Below, piece after piece: positions 45,027 to 54,430 of a stretch of DNA of 64,000 nucleotides. The position numbers were made by a program, and so were the translations under genes. The notes below the pieces were generated by a model. That model was given only the letters and a program-made list of their open reading frames with translations, did not search any database and was not told where the DNA came from. The stretch's first letter is position 1. Each line of letters opens with the position of its first letter. This stretch comes from Planctomycetota bacterium (GTDB lineage Bacteria; Planctomycetota; PUPC01; JACPCR01), in NCBI GenBank assembly GCA_027625095.1, contig JAQBXN010000022.1, positions 1 to 64,000 of the forward strand, given 5' to 3'.

Positions 45027-47122
45027 CAATTGGTCTCCACGCTTAAGAGCATCATGCCACCAGGAGGGATGTTGAGTTTCACATCCAGGTTGCCATTTTT
45101 TTGTGAAGCTTCTGATAGGTCGCCGAGCCCGGACGCCGTCCTGGGTTCCCAAGGGATGGTTTTATTTGATGCATTAAACACGGCCGTGAAACTCTTCCTT
45201 CGACTGGTCACATCAACAAGAATGAAATCACCCTTTTCTCTCTTCTTGACACTGGCGAAGCCTGCTTCGTTTTTCGATGAAACCTCAATCAGACTGAACC
45301 TTTTATAGCCTTTTTTATAGTTACGAATCTCGGGGAGAATGAGCTCGACGCCTTCGGCGCCTACCTCCGGCTGAGGATTTTGCGCTTTGTCTTCTGGTGA
45401 TCGTTCGGTGTCTGAAAGGCAGATTTGCCAGTCTCTACGGTCGTGCATGCCCAGGGCAAAGCGGCGCATCCGCTCCTGGATCGTGTATTCAAAATCCGTT
45501 GCCCACACTTTGAATCGGATGTCCCCGCACACCCATTCCTCGCCGCTCTTGCGAGGTGGCAGAGAGATAAAACGAAACTGGTGGCAAAGCTCCCTTGCGT
45601 CGTTGTCCTCTGTCGCTTCGCTGTAAATCAGCCCAACCATTCCGTGGTCCAGCATCAACCAGATTTCGGACATTTTCCACTTTGCAACAGGCTGGACCTT
45701 TTGCCAGGTATGGCTCGTCAGCGCGGGCGAATAGGTCGTTGCCACCGCGGTCACTTCTCCAGCAGCCGGAGAGGCTTTGTATGTCGCACCCTCACTGCCA
45801 AGAGTGCCGAAATCCGGCTCCGTCTTCCAGGGCTTATCCAGGGGCGCAACGCGGACGTAGGGCCGGGCGAGATGGAGCGCTGAGTATGATTTTCCATCAT
45901 CAGCCACTCTCATCGCACTGGCACGGGTATACGTGAATGAGCCCGTCGTGAAGGTGGACGACCATTTGCCGGAACGAAGACGCAAGCCGCGGATGTCGGG
46001 GTCTTCGATGAGATAACCCTCTCTGAGTGGCTGAGGCTTGATTTCCTTGAGAGCCATCTGCTGGTAGGCGTGGGCACCGAGAAAGCAATCGTTGCGATCG
46101 TGGCTGCGGTTGTCCAGGGCCATGGCGTTGGCAATCGCCGCGTTTTCCGCATCGCCTGTAACCGCCGCGACCATGGCGATATGGTGCGGCCAGAAGGTTC
46201 GCCACTGATCCTTCCACCAGATATCAGCCCCCCCGTTGAAGTGATACGGAGGCTCCAGGTTTAACGGATAGTAGGGGATGGATTTTCTCATGATAAGTTC
46301 GGCGAGCTTGCTGCCCGTGGCCCACCAGTAGAGGTACAGACCACGATTATTCATCGCGTGGTAATACATGGCTTCAAATTCAAGATGCCGATCACCGTGC
46401 AGTTTTATCCGGTATGGGAACATCCCGTTCGGCATCTGATCCCGGGCCAAAGTCTGCACGATTCGGTCTGACATCTGCAAATACTTTTTCTCTCCGGTCA
46501 GCAGCCAGCCATGGACGTAGACCGCCATCGGATGCGTAATGATGTTGATGTATTGATCTGCCCGCCGCATCAGATCGTTGTAGGCCTCAGGAGACGTGTT
46601 GCTGTGCAGCGATTTCATGACGAGGCCCCGGTACGTCTCAATTCGTTCCTCTCCTATCTTGGCCTTGAGTTCCGGGCGGGCATCGACTTCCAGAAGCGGG
46701 ATCGTGTAGTAATGAAACTTCCACGAACCGAGGAACAGTTTTTCATCCTTCGCAGCTTTCTGATTCAGCGTATCGAGCCAGACCTGGCTCATCTTGATAA
46801 GGCGTTCGTCGCCTCGATGCATTGAATCTGGAGACAGATAGCCCCAGACCGCCCAGGAAAAGAACGCCTCGAAATCCTCCCACCGCGTCTGCGGGCTCGC
46901 CCCCTGAAGTTTGTCCTCAAAACTGAGCCGCAGGAAATCGTGGATTTGCTTCGCGCCAGCGTTGGGTTTTCCTTCGGGCGTCTTTGCCCCCTCCACAATC
47001 AACGTATTGTGCCAGGGCTTTTCAGCGAGAGGCTCGGTGGGCGTGAGGAATTGGTATTCGACCTCGGCTGAAGAAGTCGAGATAAGACAAAGATGAATGA
47101 GGCAGATGGCGGGGCCCTTCAT
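45026..47122 (-). CDS. secreted polysaccharide-lyase/heparinase-like protein
   Basis: A 698-aa exported protein, started at ATG 47122 (MKGPAICLIHLCLISTSSAE, a signal peptide). Residues about 60-400 look like an alpha/alpha toroid with many aromatic and acidic residues (WEDFEAFFSWAVWGYLSP, PNGMFPYRIKLHGDRHLEFE, GGADIWWKDQWRTFWPHH). After that comes a long beta-sandwich region (GKWSSTFTTGSFTYTR to PPGGMMLLSVETN). This two-part layout is that of heparinase, alginate and other polysaccharide lyases or GH-toroid enzymes; I cannot name the family. It is coupled to the GT39-like gene by a 1-nt TGATG overlap, which links secretion of a glycan enzyme to a membrane sugar transferase. Confidence 0.65.
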   Translation of the reverse strand: MKGPAICLIHLCLISTSSAEVEYQFLTPTEPLAEKPWHNTLIVEGAKTPEGKPNAGAKQIHDFLRLSFEDKLQGASPQTRWEDFEAFFSWAVWGYLSPDSMHRGDERLIKMSQVWLDTLNQKAAKDEKLFLGSWKFHYYTIPLLEVDARPELKAKIGEERIETYRGLVMKSLHSNTSPEAYNDLMRRADQYINIITHPMAVYVHGWLLTGEKKYLQMSDRIVQTLARDQMPNGMFPYRIKLHGDRHLEFEAMYYHAMNNRGLYLYWWATGSKLAELIMRKSIPYYPLNLEPPYHFNGGADIWWKDQWRTFWPHHIAMVAAVTGDAENAAIANAMALDNRSHDRNDCFLGAHAYQQMALKEIKPQPLREGYLIEDPDIRGLRLRSGKWSSTFTTGSFTYTRASAMRVADDGKSYSALHLARPYVRVAPLDKPWKTEPDFGTLGSEGATYKASPAAGEVTAVATTYSPALTSHTWQKVQPVAKWKMSEIWLMLDHGMVGLIYSEATEDNDARELCHQFRFISLPPRKSGEEWVCGDIRFKVWATDFEYTIQERMRRFALGMHDRRDWQICLSDTERSPEDKAQNPQPEVGAEGVELILPEIRNYKKGYKRFSLIEVSSKNEAGFASVKKREKGDFILVDVTSRRKSFTAVFNASNKTIPWEPRTASGLGDLSEASQKNGNLDVKLNIPPGGMMLLSVETN

Positions 47123-47802
47123 GACATTCCAGCGAATTTGAGGGGGAGCGATCGACAGAACCATTGCGGCCATGAACTCTTGCATTGGCCGTCACCCTAT
47201 CCATAGATGGCCTGCTGGCAATATGGGAGAAGATGTCTGCTTGTGTTGGCCTCGAACCTTCAATTACCAGGCTGACAAAATGCAGCAGGTGAAATTCGGC
47301 ATCGCGCCTTAAGGGCTTACCGGGCTCCTATACGTGCGGCCTCTCTTTGAACCTTCCCCACTAGCCATCGGTTTCCAGAATTATTTTCCGATAACGGCGA
47401 CCTGGAACTCGTTATTCGGAGTAGTTTGGAAACGTTCGCGGGGGACATTTACTTTGCCGCGCATACGTCTGACGCTGACGGGGATTTCTTGCCTCGCTTC
47501 TCAAGGTCATCCCAGGAGACGGCGTAGGGGATGTTGTCGGGGACGGTTTAGTCCTTGACAATGGCTTTGAAGTGCTTGGTAAAGTTGGGCTGGTGAGTTT
47601 GGGGGCTGACTTTGGGGAAGACTATTCGGGGTGCTCGGCCTTCCAGGTTTCGAGGCGGTGGTTGAGTGCGGTGGCGACCTGCCACGCAGATTGGATGCGG
47701 GGCGGCCTTCTCGGAGGGCCATGCTGGTACGGGGCAGTAGAGACCTTTCGAATGGAACCCGCTGTTTCCGCCCGGAACAGGCTTACACTCACCTCTCAAG
47801 CG
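47123..47802. other. non-coding or decayed region
   Basis: These 680 bp lie before the remnant of a pRiA4b-type gene. Overlapping frames of 60-85 codons on both strands have no supported start or domain. Given the neighbouring truncated gene, I read it as decayed DNA. Confidence 0.45.
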
Positions 47803-48141
47803 CTATGAGCAAAACCAAAGGTATCGGGGTCCGAATCCCCAAGATAGGCGCAGACCCCCCATGCGTGGCGAATTAACAATGGGGAGTAGTTCGTCCGCCT
47901 CCAGACCACACTCTTTCTCGTGCTCCTCGGCTTCAGAGCATTCCTGGCAGAAGGATTCCACACAGTATTGGCAGAGGCTGACAGCGGCTTTGTTGCATTG
48001 GCTGCATTGTATTTTGGGGAGTTGGTTACGTGCGAGGATTTTGACCTTATCCTTTAACATCCCCATTCTCTCACCGATGACCTGACCGCTGAGTTCAGTA
48101 GTCGAACCGAAATCATATTCGTACCGGTAGGTCTGGTCCAC
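47803..48141 (-). pseudogene. fragment of a plasmid pRiA4b ORF-3 family protein
   Basis: About 112 residues remain of a plasmid pRiA4b ORF-3-like (IS1096 TnpR-like) protein. Family marks are YRYEYDFGSTTELSGQV and cysteine pairs CSQCNKAAVSLCQYC and FCQECSEAEEH. The near-terminal LLPIVNSPRMG normally ends in a short Gly/Tyr tail; here it runs into an unrelated extension of about 16 residues. The frame starts only at a GTG inside the domain and continues upstream for about 20 unrelated residues, so the N-terminal half is missing or frameshifted. The intact family is linked to mobile elements and of unknown role. Confidence 0.65.
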
Positions 48142-48509
48142 ATACTGTTCGATTGTATGGCAGTAGAAGAGCGAAACACAAATACCGTATTTGCCTGTTC
48201 TCTGACATGGCGGACGTGAATTGGCGATTCAGAGTCAGCCCTGAACCCTCGCATCGGCGTCCCTGACGGTAAACAAAAGAACATCCTGGGACTTGAATGC
48301 TGGCCAGGTGCTTTCGCCATCCCAGCAGCATGTATCCTGGGGCGCAAGTAAGCTTGGTCCTGGCTCAAATTTCTGTGCCCCTTCTGCCGAGCAAAACGAA
48401 ATTTGGGTAAGCCTCAGACTGTCACCGCTGCCTTTCGGGGATGAATCTGCAAATAACTTCCGACTCCGAACGCTAGACACTTACAAGGTGGGTCACTAAG
48501 AGTATTATC
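48142..48509. other. intergenic region, no gene supported
   Basis: These 368 bp lie between the pRiA4b-type fragment and the gamma-glutamyltransferase gene. Frames here look like shadows. The last part should contain the gamma-glutamyltransferase promoter; no box was recognised. Confidence 0.45.
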
Positions 48510-50159
48510 ATGAATATCAAAACCAACTCCTTCCAGGCTCATCGTCCCGTTGTTATGGGTACCCGCGGAGTCGTCGCATCCGCACATCCTCTTGCAAGCC
48601 TGGCCGGGCTGCGGATTCTGATGGATGGTGGTAATGCCATCGATGCCGCAGTGGCGGTGGCTTCTTCACTCAATGTTTGCGAGCCGTTCATGAGTGGGGC
48701 AGCAGGGATCGGGCTGATGATGATTCATCGTCCCAGGCAAGGTGAGACCCGTCTGCTGAATTTTTCCGGGCAAGCTCCCAACGCGGCCACACCGGATAAA
48801 TTCACACACGATTCACAGGAATCAGGCATCCGGGCGCCACTTGTCCCAGGTAATCTTGGCGGATGGCTGATGGCGCTTGAGGAATATGGAAGCATGTCGC
48901 GCGAGCAGGTCTTTTCGCCCGCTATCGAGTATGCCCAGGGAGGCTTTCCGCTCACTCATTTCGCTCATTCGGTTTTTGCCAGCAGTGAATCGCTGCTCCG
49001 CAAATGCCCGAACGCGTTTGCCTCCTATCTCACCCAAGGCAAAGCACCCAGGCCCGGCGAGATTCTGCGGCAGCCCGAGCTCGCCAACACTTACCGCCTC
49101 CTCGTCAAGGAAGGCGTCGGGGTTTTCTATGAAGGTGAGATAGCGCATGCGATTGCCGATTTCTGTAAAGCGGAAGGTGGCCTTATTACTCTGAAGGATC
49201 TGCAGGACTACAAACCACATTGGCAGGAAGTCATCACCGCGGAATATCACGGTATGACGGTGGCTACGGCGCCCCCGAATTCGGAAGGTTTTCAAATTCT
49301 CCAGACGCTTAACCTCCTCGAAGGGTTCGGGCTCGGTTCAATGGAACATAATTCGGCGGAATACATCCACCTCGTAGCGGAGGCCATCAAGCTCGCCGTG
49401 GCAGACCGCATCCGTTATTGCGGCGATCCCCAACACACGGACATTCCCCTCGACGGTCTGCTCTCCAAAGCTTATGCGGCCGAACGCAGAAAACTCATCC
49501 GGCCGGACGCGGCGAATGCAGTCGCCGGCGAGCGATGGCTGAGTGCAATTCCAGAGGACGCTATCACCGCGGGAAATCCGAGAGAGTTTCTACCGGGAAT
49601 GACCACTCACTTTTCTGTGGTGGATGCCGAGGGCAATGCCGTTTCCTGCACTCAAACTCTAGGCAGCGGGTTTGGATGCGGCCGGGTGGTGCCGGGCACC
49701 GGCCTAGCGCTGAACAATGGGATCAACTGGATGGAGATCGATCCCTCGTGCGATACCCCCAATCTCGTCGGGCCAGGCAAACAGTGGTCGCAGCCGATGG
49801 CGCCCACACAGGTGTATCGAGACGGGAAGTTTTACCTTTCGGTCAGCACACCCGGCAGCTACGGAATTCTTCAAACCACATTGCAGATGCTCCTCAACGT
49901 CATCGAGTTTGGCGCCAACATCCAGGAAGCCATCGAAGCGCCACGCTTCCGATGCTGGGGCGGAAGAACGGTCACCATGGAAGACCGTATCGCTCCGGAT
50001 GTTCGAAATGCACTAGCCGGTCCAGGCCACGAGATCGAACTGCTTCCAGCCTGGTCCATCACCGTCGGTGGAGGCCAGGGCGTTATGGTTGACCCCGAAA
50101 GCGAGGCGAGGCTCGGTGGAGCAGACCCTAGAAGGGATGGGTATGCAGTCGCCTGGTAG
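48510..50159 (+). CDS. gamma-glutamyltransferase-family protein
   Basis: A 549-aa Ntn-hydrolase of the gamma-glutamyltranspeptidase family. The self-cleavage and catalytic threonine is T365 in MTTHFSVVDAEGNAVSCTQT. The large-subunit part starts GTRGVVASAHPLASLAGLRILMDGG, and the small subunit ends with an AIEAPRFRCWG segment plus GGGQGVMVDPES. It would cleave itself into two subunits and hydrolyse gamma-glutamyl or related amide bonds. No signal peptide is seen at the N-terminus (MNIKTNSFQAHRP), so unlike E. coli Ggt it is probably cytoplasmic; family members without signals include acylases. The glutathione preference is unproven. Confidence 0.88.
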   Translation: MNIKTNSFQAHRPVVMGTRGVVASAHPLASLAGLRILMDGGNAIDAAVAVASSLNVCEPFMSGAAGIGLMMIHRPRQGETRLLNFSGQAPNAATPDKFTHDSQESGIRAPLVPGNLGGWLMALEEYGSMSREQVFSPAIEYAQGGFPLTHFAHSVFASSESLLRKCPNAFASYLTQGKAPRPGEILRQPELANTYRLLVKEGVGVFYEGEIAHAIADFCKAEGGLITLKDLQDYKPHWQEVITAEYHGMTVATAPPNSEGFQILQTLNLLEGFGLGSMEHNSAEYIHLVAEAIKLAVADRIRYCGDPQHTDIPLDGLLSKAYAAERRKLIRPDAANAVAGERWLSAIPEDAITAGNPREFLPGMTTHFSVVDAEGNAVSCTQTLGSGFGCGRVVPGTGLALNNGINWMEIDPSCDTPNLVGPGKQWSQPMAPTQVYRDGKFYLSVSTPGSYGILQTTLQMLLNVIEFGANIQEAIEAPRFRCWGGRTVTMEDRIAPDVRNALAGPGHEIELLPAWSITVGGGQGVMVDPESEARLGGADPRRDGYAVAW

Positions 50160-50387
50160 CGTGAGGGCGAAGCATGTTCAGCCCTTGCACTTATCGCAGT
50201 GCGCGTGTTCACAAAACGACGATGTCTTTTCAGGTTGAAGTTTTCAGGCATTGGCCATCTGGGTTGAAGATGGCTCAAGTTCCTTGTCTCGAAGGCGAAC
50301 ATCAGTGGCAGGGATCATACTGCATCGGGAACTCGATGGAGTTTTAAGGCCATTCAGGGTTACACCTTCCGATAGTCCAGAGCTCAA

Positions 50388-50705
50388 ATGTTTCGTCCGA
50401 TCGTACACCTGCTTCTTCATGTCGCCGTTCCCGGCCTCGCCGCCAGGCTGGTTTTCCGGGACCGCTGGCAAAGCGCCTGGGCCATCATGCTCCTTACCAT
50501 GCTGGTCGACCTCGATCACTTTCTCGCCACGCCCGTTTATGATCCATCCCGGTGTAGTATCGGCTTTCACCCCTTGCACTCGTATTTCGCTATCGCCGTT
50601 TACACCGTAGTGACGGTCGTGCCCAAATTGCGGATTATCGGTGTCGGACTCCTGATTCACATGGGTCTGGACTTTCTGGATTGTCTATGGATGCACTTCG
50701 AGTAA
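50388..50705 (+). CDS. DUF6122-family small membrane protein
   Basis: A 105-aa membrane protein with four hydrophobic stretches. The conserved signature is MLVDLDHFLATPVYDPSRC followed by SIGFHPLHSY and an ending GLLIHMGLDFLDCLWM. The paired acidic/His motifs (DLDH, HPLH, H..D..D) look like a metal site similar to the YdjM-type membrane-bound hydrolases. Members are mostly known from Bacteroidetes and related bacteria, and their function is unknown. It stands alone between the gamma-glutamyltransferase gene and the large palindromic repeat; 228 bp separate it from the former, so it likely has its own promoter. Confidence 0.8.
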   Translation: MFRPIVHLLLHVAVPGLAARLVFRDRWQSAWAIMLLTMLVDLDHFLATPVYDPSRCSIGFHPLHSYFAIAVYTVVTVVPKLRIIGVGLLIHMGLDFLDCLWMHFE

Positions 50706-51225
50706 AGGATCACATAAGAAAGTTCGAGGCAAGGTCGGAAAAGTATCTGTTCAGCGCTCCGACCGACTGCCGCAAGCTTGGCCGGGCAAATGAGGCAAGC
50801 TACAGCGGGCCTTCTTTCCCTGGGCGCGCCGGCACCCTGCCGGCTCCTGGACAACGCCTTAGGCGATGTCGCCGGCAGGGTGCCGGCGCGCCCAGGATGA
50901 GAGCCACTGGCTTTGTAACTTAAGAGCACCCAACCGGCCGGGTGGTTTACAGACATCAGAAACATCGTGGTGCCCTCGCACCGCCAGGGCACTGAAGGCT
51001 CCACGCGGAGACCACGTCGTTTCTGGGGAGTGAACCCATTGGAGAGCCGCAAGCGCATTGCAGACGCATGTTTGTAGTGGACGATTCTCACCCAAAGCGC
51101 CAGCACTGGCGCACTACGAACAATTGCACCAACGGGTTCACTGAAGATTTACGAGAAGCGTTTAAACGGTAACAATAGATTTGACCACCAAGACCTATTC
51201 CCTCGTCTCAACGAGAAAAGAAAAC
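50706..51225. other. intergenic region rich in palindromes
   Basis: These 520 bp hold the 78-nt palindrome at 50819-50896 plus two smaller hairpins: GTGCCCT/AGGGCAC at about 50970-50992 and GCGCCAG-CA-CTGGCGC at 51097-51112. A minus-strand frame of about 149 codons crosses the palindromes but reads like repeat-derived sequence, not a gene. Confidence 0.55.
50819..50896. repeat. 78-nt near-perfect palindrome
   Basis: The left arm 50819-50844 (starting CCTGGGCGCGCCGGC) and right arm 50871-50896 (ending GCCGGCGCGCCCAGG) are perfect 26-bp inverted copies. The 26-nt centre itself folds (GACA-A-CGCC-TTA-GGCG-A-TGTC, one A-A mismatch). It is GC-rich and very stable as RNA or cruciform DNA, and is most likely a REP/BIME-type repeat. 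Confidence 0.8.
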
Positions 51226-52857
51226 ATGGTTTCCAACTCAATTCTAATCGGTCACTGGCCACTGCAGAGCGATACGAAAGATCATTCAGACAATGCCCTC
51301 GAGACAAGGTGCGCTGATGTTGAGCTGGTAGATGACGCGCAGTTTGGCGGCGCGGGGCGTTTCAACGGTCGCACCTCGAAGCTCGAGATCGGTAATCATC
51401 CCGCACTTAATTTTGGACATGATGAATTCACCTTTGCTGCGTGGATTCACACGGATGCCGTGCATACGGACGTAGTCGGTGACCTGTTCGGCAGATTTGA
51501 TTCCACCTCTCGCCGGGGAATAAATCTCTGCCTGCTTACCAACACCGGGGTGACGTCGACCGCGCAGCCTAATCGGAGGCATCTGCAGTTTGGAATCGAT
51601 GACGCCAGACTGGAACCCGAATGGCAGGACTGCGGGCGTCCCGGGAACGCGGTCCTGGTCACGAGTCTTCTGGCCGCCGATGGATTGCTTTACGCCGGCA
51701 CGCTTGAGACTGGCGCCAAGGAAACTGGACACCTCTTTCGATACGACGGCGGGAAGAGATGGGTGGATCTAGGTAACCCCGCGGGCACGAATGCTGTGCA
51801 TTCCGTCACCGAATTTGAGGGTGCGATCTATTGCGCGGCAGGGAGGTATGCTACGGCCGGTTCATGCCTCGGGAATACGATTCTGAACAACACGCGCGGT
51901 GGCCAGATTTATCGCGTTGAGGAAAACGGCGAATGGACGTGCTGCGGCCACCCCGGTCTGGAAGAAACTATCGACGATGACAAACCGTCCGGCCCTTACA
52001 ATCTTGGCAAGGCGGATGATTCGATGTCGCTCACCTCTTATCGAGGCAATCTTTATTGCGTTTCGAACCACATGAAGGGCGTTTTCAAATACGAAGGCGG
52101 ACAGGAATGGAAAAAGATCGGACTGGATAGTCGCGTTATCACCTTGACCATTTATCGGGGTGAGCTTTACGCACTGGGGAATGGCGGGCCTGTCTATCGA
52201 TATCTCGGTGATGATGAATGGAAGGATTGCGGCAGGCCAGGCGACTCCACCCAGACCTACGGCGCTGCCATTCACGAAGGGCGGTTTTATGTGGGCACTT
52301 GGCCGGAAGGCACCATCCACCGGTATGAAGGCGACGGAGAATGGCCGCTCGTGGGCCGGGCCGGTTACGAACGGGAAGTGATGGCCATGGCGAATTACCA
52401 CGGCAAAGTCTACGCCGGTGGACTTCCGACTGGCAGCGTTTACCGCATTGATGGTTCAGCCGTCACGATGGTGGCCAATCTGGATGCCAGCCCGGTCGTG
52501 CTGCGAAGAGTCTGGTCGATGGCCGTCTTTGGCGGCTCGCTCTACGCAGGCACGCTACCATCCGGACGCGTTTACAAGGTGCAGGCCGGCCGGTGCACGA
52601 CCTGGGATCAAACCTTTCCGGGCGGGTGGCATCACATAGCCGCGGTGAAGGGGCGGCGTCAGCTCAAGCTCTATGTCGATGGCCGATGTGTATCGCAGTC
52701 GGATGGATTTCATCGGGCCGAATACAACCTGGACACCGATGCACCTCTGACGATCGGTTTCGGAGCATTCGAACATTTCTGTGGGCTGATGAGCGATGTG
52801 CGCCTGTATCGGGGGGGATTAGATGATATTGAGGTCCGAGCGCTCTCAACCGTCTGA
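51226..52857 (+). CDS. LamG domain apparently split by a beta-propeller
   Basis: A 543-aa protein started at ATG 51226 (MVSNSILIGHWPL). The first 110 residues are the front half of a LamG/concanavalin-type sandwich (ILIGHWPLQSDTKDHSDN, DEFTFAAWIHTD, GDLFGRFDSTSRRG). Residues about 120-465 are beta-propeller repeats with a recurring pattern of W-x-D/x-C-G-R-P followed by x-G-x-x-Y-x-G, for example GRPGNAVLVTS, GHLFRYDGGKRW, GGPVYRYLGDDEWKDC, GTIHRYEGDGEWP. The last 80 residues return to LamG strands (GWHHIAAVKGRRQLKLYVDG, GFGAFEHFCGLMSDVRLYRG). The propeller thus seems inserted into one LamG domain. No signal peptide is seen. It probably binds carbohydrate or protein. Confidence 0.7.
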   Translation: MVSNSILIGHWPLQSDTKDHSDNALETRCADVELVDDAQFGGAGRFNGRTSKLEIGNHPALNFGHDEFTFAAWIHTDAVHTDVVGDLFGRFDSTSRRGINLCLLTNTGVTSTAQPNRRHLQFGIDDARLEPEWQDCGRPGNAVLVTSLLAADGLLYAGTLETGAKETGHLFRYDGGKRWVDLGNPAGTNAVHSVTEFEGAIYCAAGRYATAGSCLGNTILNNTRGGQIYRVEENGEWTCCGHPGLEETIDDDKPSGPYNLGKADDSMSLTSYRGNLYCVSNHMKGVFKYEGGQEWKKIGLDSRVITLTIYRGELYALGNGGPVYRYLGDDEWKDCGRPGDSTQTYGAAIHEGRFYVGTWPEGTIHRYEGDGEWPLVGRAGYEREVMAMANYHGKVYAGGLPTGSVYRIDGSAVTMVANLDASPVVLRRVWSMAVFGGSLYAGTLPSGRVYKVQAGRCTTWDQTFPGGWHHIAAVKGRRQLKLYVDGRCVSQSDGFHRAEYNLDTDAPLTIGFGAFEHFCGLMSDVRLYRGGLDDIEVRALSTV

Positions 52858-52895
52858 TTAAAGAGGTAATTCAGTCGCCGACACAACGATTAAAC

Positions 52896-54398
52896 ATGCA
52901 CCCACCAACAGGCAAAGACGAACTGCAGATATTCAATCCAGCCACCGGTGAGTTTATTGGAACGGCCCCCATCCTTGGCAGCGAAGAAGTGGCGGCTGCT
53001 GTGGGGCGGGCGAGAGCAGCCCAATCTGAATGGTCAAAAATCTCTATAAAGGATCGCGGCAGGCAACTAATCCGTTTCCGCGATGCCATCCGCGATCACG
53101 CGGAAGAGTTGATGGCGGCTATCTCTTGTGAAAACGGCAAGACATTTCAGGAATCACTGATGATGGAGGTACTCGGCACCACCGATCTCATCACATGGTT
53201 CGCCCGGCGAGCACACAAGATCCTCAAACGGAAATTCCTGTCGATTCACTTTTATCCGACACGCCGGAGCTATCTGCAATACGTGCCGAGAGGTGTCGTT
53301 GGCGTCATCAGCCCGTGGAATTTTCCGTTCGCTATTCCGGTCGGGCAGACGGTGATGGCATTGCTGGCCGGCAATGCGGTGGTCTTGAAACCATCTGAAT
53401 TCACACCATTGATTGCTCTGGAAGCGAAACGGCTCTTTGACCAGTCAGGTCTGCCTCCGGCGCTTTTTCAGGTAGTGACCGGCGACGGTTCGACTGGTGC
53501 GGCACTAACTGCCAGTGATGTAAATCAGGTCGTCTTTACTGGCAGCGTAGCCACCGGCCGAAAAGTTTCGGTTGCCTGTGCGGAAAGGCTTATCCCTGTC
53601 ACGCTCGAACTCGGCGGCAAGGCCCCGGCGATTGTGCTCGAAGACGCAGATATTCAACGTACTGCCGGGGCACTGCTGTGGGGTGCATTCGCCAACGCAG
53701 GCCAGGCGTGTGCTTCGGTTGAGAGGGTGTATGTGCATGAACGCATCCACGACGAACTCGTCGAGGAGATTAAAATTCGCACCGTGGCCCTCAGGCAGGG
53801 GGCCCCGAACAGCGAGGTGGACGTTGGAGCCATGATCCACGCCGCACAAGTAGAAAACGTGGAGAGGCTAATCGCCTCTGCTATTGAAGACGGAGCCACG
53901 GTTGTCTGTGGTGGCGAGAAAGTTGAGGGTCCAGGCGAATTCTTTCTCCCCACCGTTCTCGACCATGTAAATCCGGATTCAGACATCATGAAGAAGGAGA
54001 TCTTCGGCCCGGTCATGCCGATCACCACCTTCACAACTGAGACCGAAGCCATTCGTATGGCCAACGACTCTACGCTTGGATTGCTCGCCTATGTCTTCAC
54101 GCGCAATAAATCAAGGGGCCGACGTATCGCTGAACAGATAGAGGCGGGCACGGTGATGGTCAACGATGTCCTGTGCACTTTCGCGCTCCCCGAGACGCCC
54201 TGGCACGGCATCAAGGACAGCGGCCTCGGTATCGTTCATTCAGCGGAAGGCTTGAAGCAACTCTGTGAACTGCGGCACATCCATTACGAACGCGTTCGCC
54301 TGATGAAGGAAGAACTCTGGTGGTATCCCTATACCACGAAGAGATTGGAACTCTTCAAGAAAGTTTATCGTTGGCTCTATTTGTGGGTCTATCGCTAG
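52896..54398 (+). CDS. NAD(P)-dependent aldehyde dehydrogenase with hydrophobic tail
   Basis: A 500-aa aldehyde dehydrogenase. The catalytic cysteine is C272 (NAGQACASVERV), the general-base Glu is in VTLELGGKAPAIV, and the cofactor loop is VFTGSVATGRKV. ISPWNFPFAIPVGQ and LKPSEFTPLIALE are typical substrate-channel and hinge segments. The last 35 residues (LMKEELWWYPYTTKRLELFK and on to YLWVYR) are aromatic and amphipathic, and could hold the enzyme at the membrane, as in fatty-aldehyde dehydrogenases. It would oxidise medium- or long-chain aldehydes to acids. It follows the LamG-propeller gene by 38 bp on the same strand and may be co-transcribed. Confidence 0.88.
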   Translation: MHPPTGKDELQIFNPATGEFIGTAPILGSEEVAAAVGRARAAQSEWSKISIKDRGRQLIRFRDAIRDHAEELMAAISCENGKTFQESLMMEVLGTTDLITWFARRAHKILKRKFLSIHFYPTRRSYLQYVPRGVVGVISPWNFPFAIPVGQTVMALLAGNAVVLKPSEFTPLIALEAKRLFDQSGLPPALFQVVTGDGSTGAALTASDVNQVVFTGSVATGRKVSVACAERLIPVTLELGGKAPAIVLEDADIQRTAGALLWGAFANAGQACASVERVYVHERIHDELVEEIKIRTVALRQGAPNSEVDVGAMIHAAQVENVERLIASAIEDGATVVCGGEKVEGPGEFFLPTVLDHVNPDSDIMKKEIFGPVMPITTFTTETEAIRMANDSTLGLLAYVFTRNKSRGRRIAEQIEAGTVMVNDVLCTFALPETPWHGIKDSGLGIVHSAEGLKQLCELRHIHYERVRLMKEELWWYPYTTKRLELFKKVYRWLYLWVYR

Positions 54399-54430
54399 GC
54401 GCCCTGTCGCCCGGCAATCCGCCTCCTGCT

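Noticed and set aside
47819-47842. GGGG-TCCGAAT-CCCC looks like the T-arm of a tRNA.
   Set aside because: No acceptor, D or anticodon arm can be drawn around it, and it overlaps the end of the pRiA4b-type fragment.
50657-51106. A minus-strand frame of about 149 codons.
   Set aside because: It reads through the large palindrome and other hairpins, has no ribosome binding site or domain, and its Arg/Gly/Ala-rich part is simply translated repeat.
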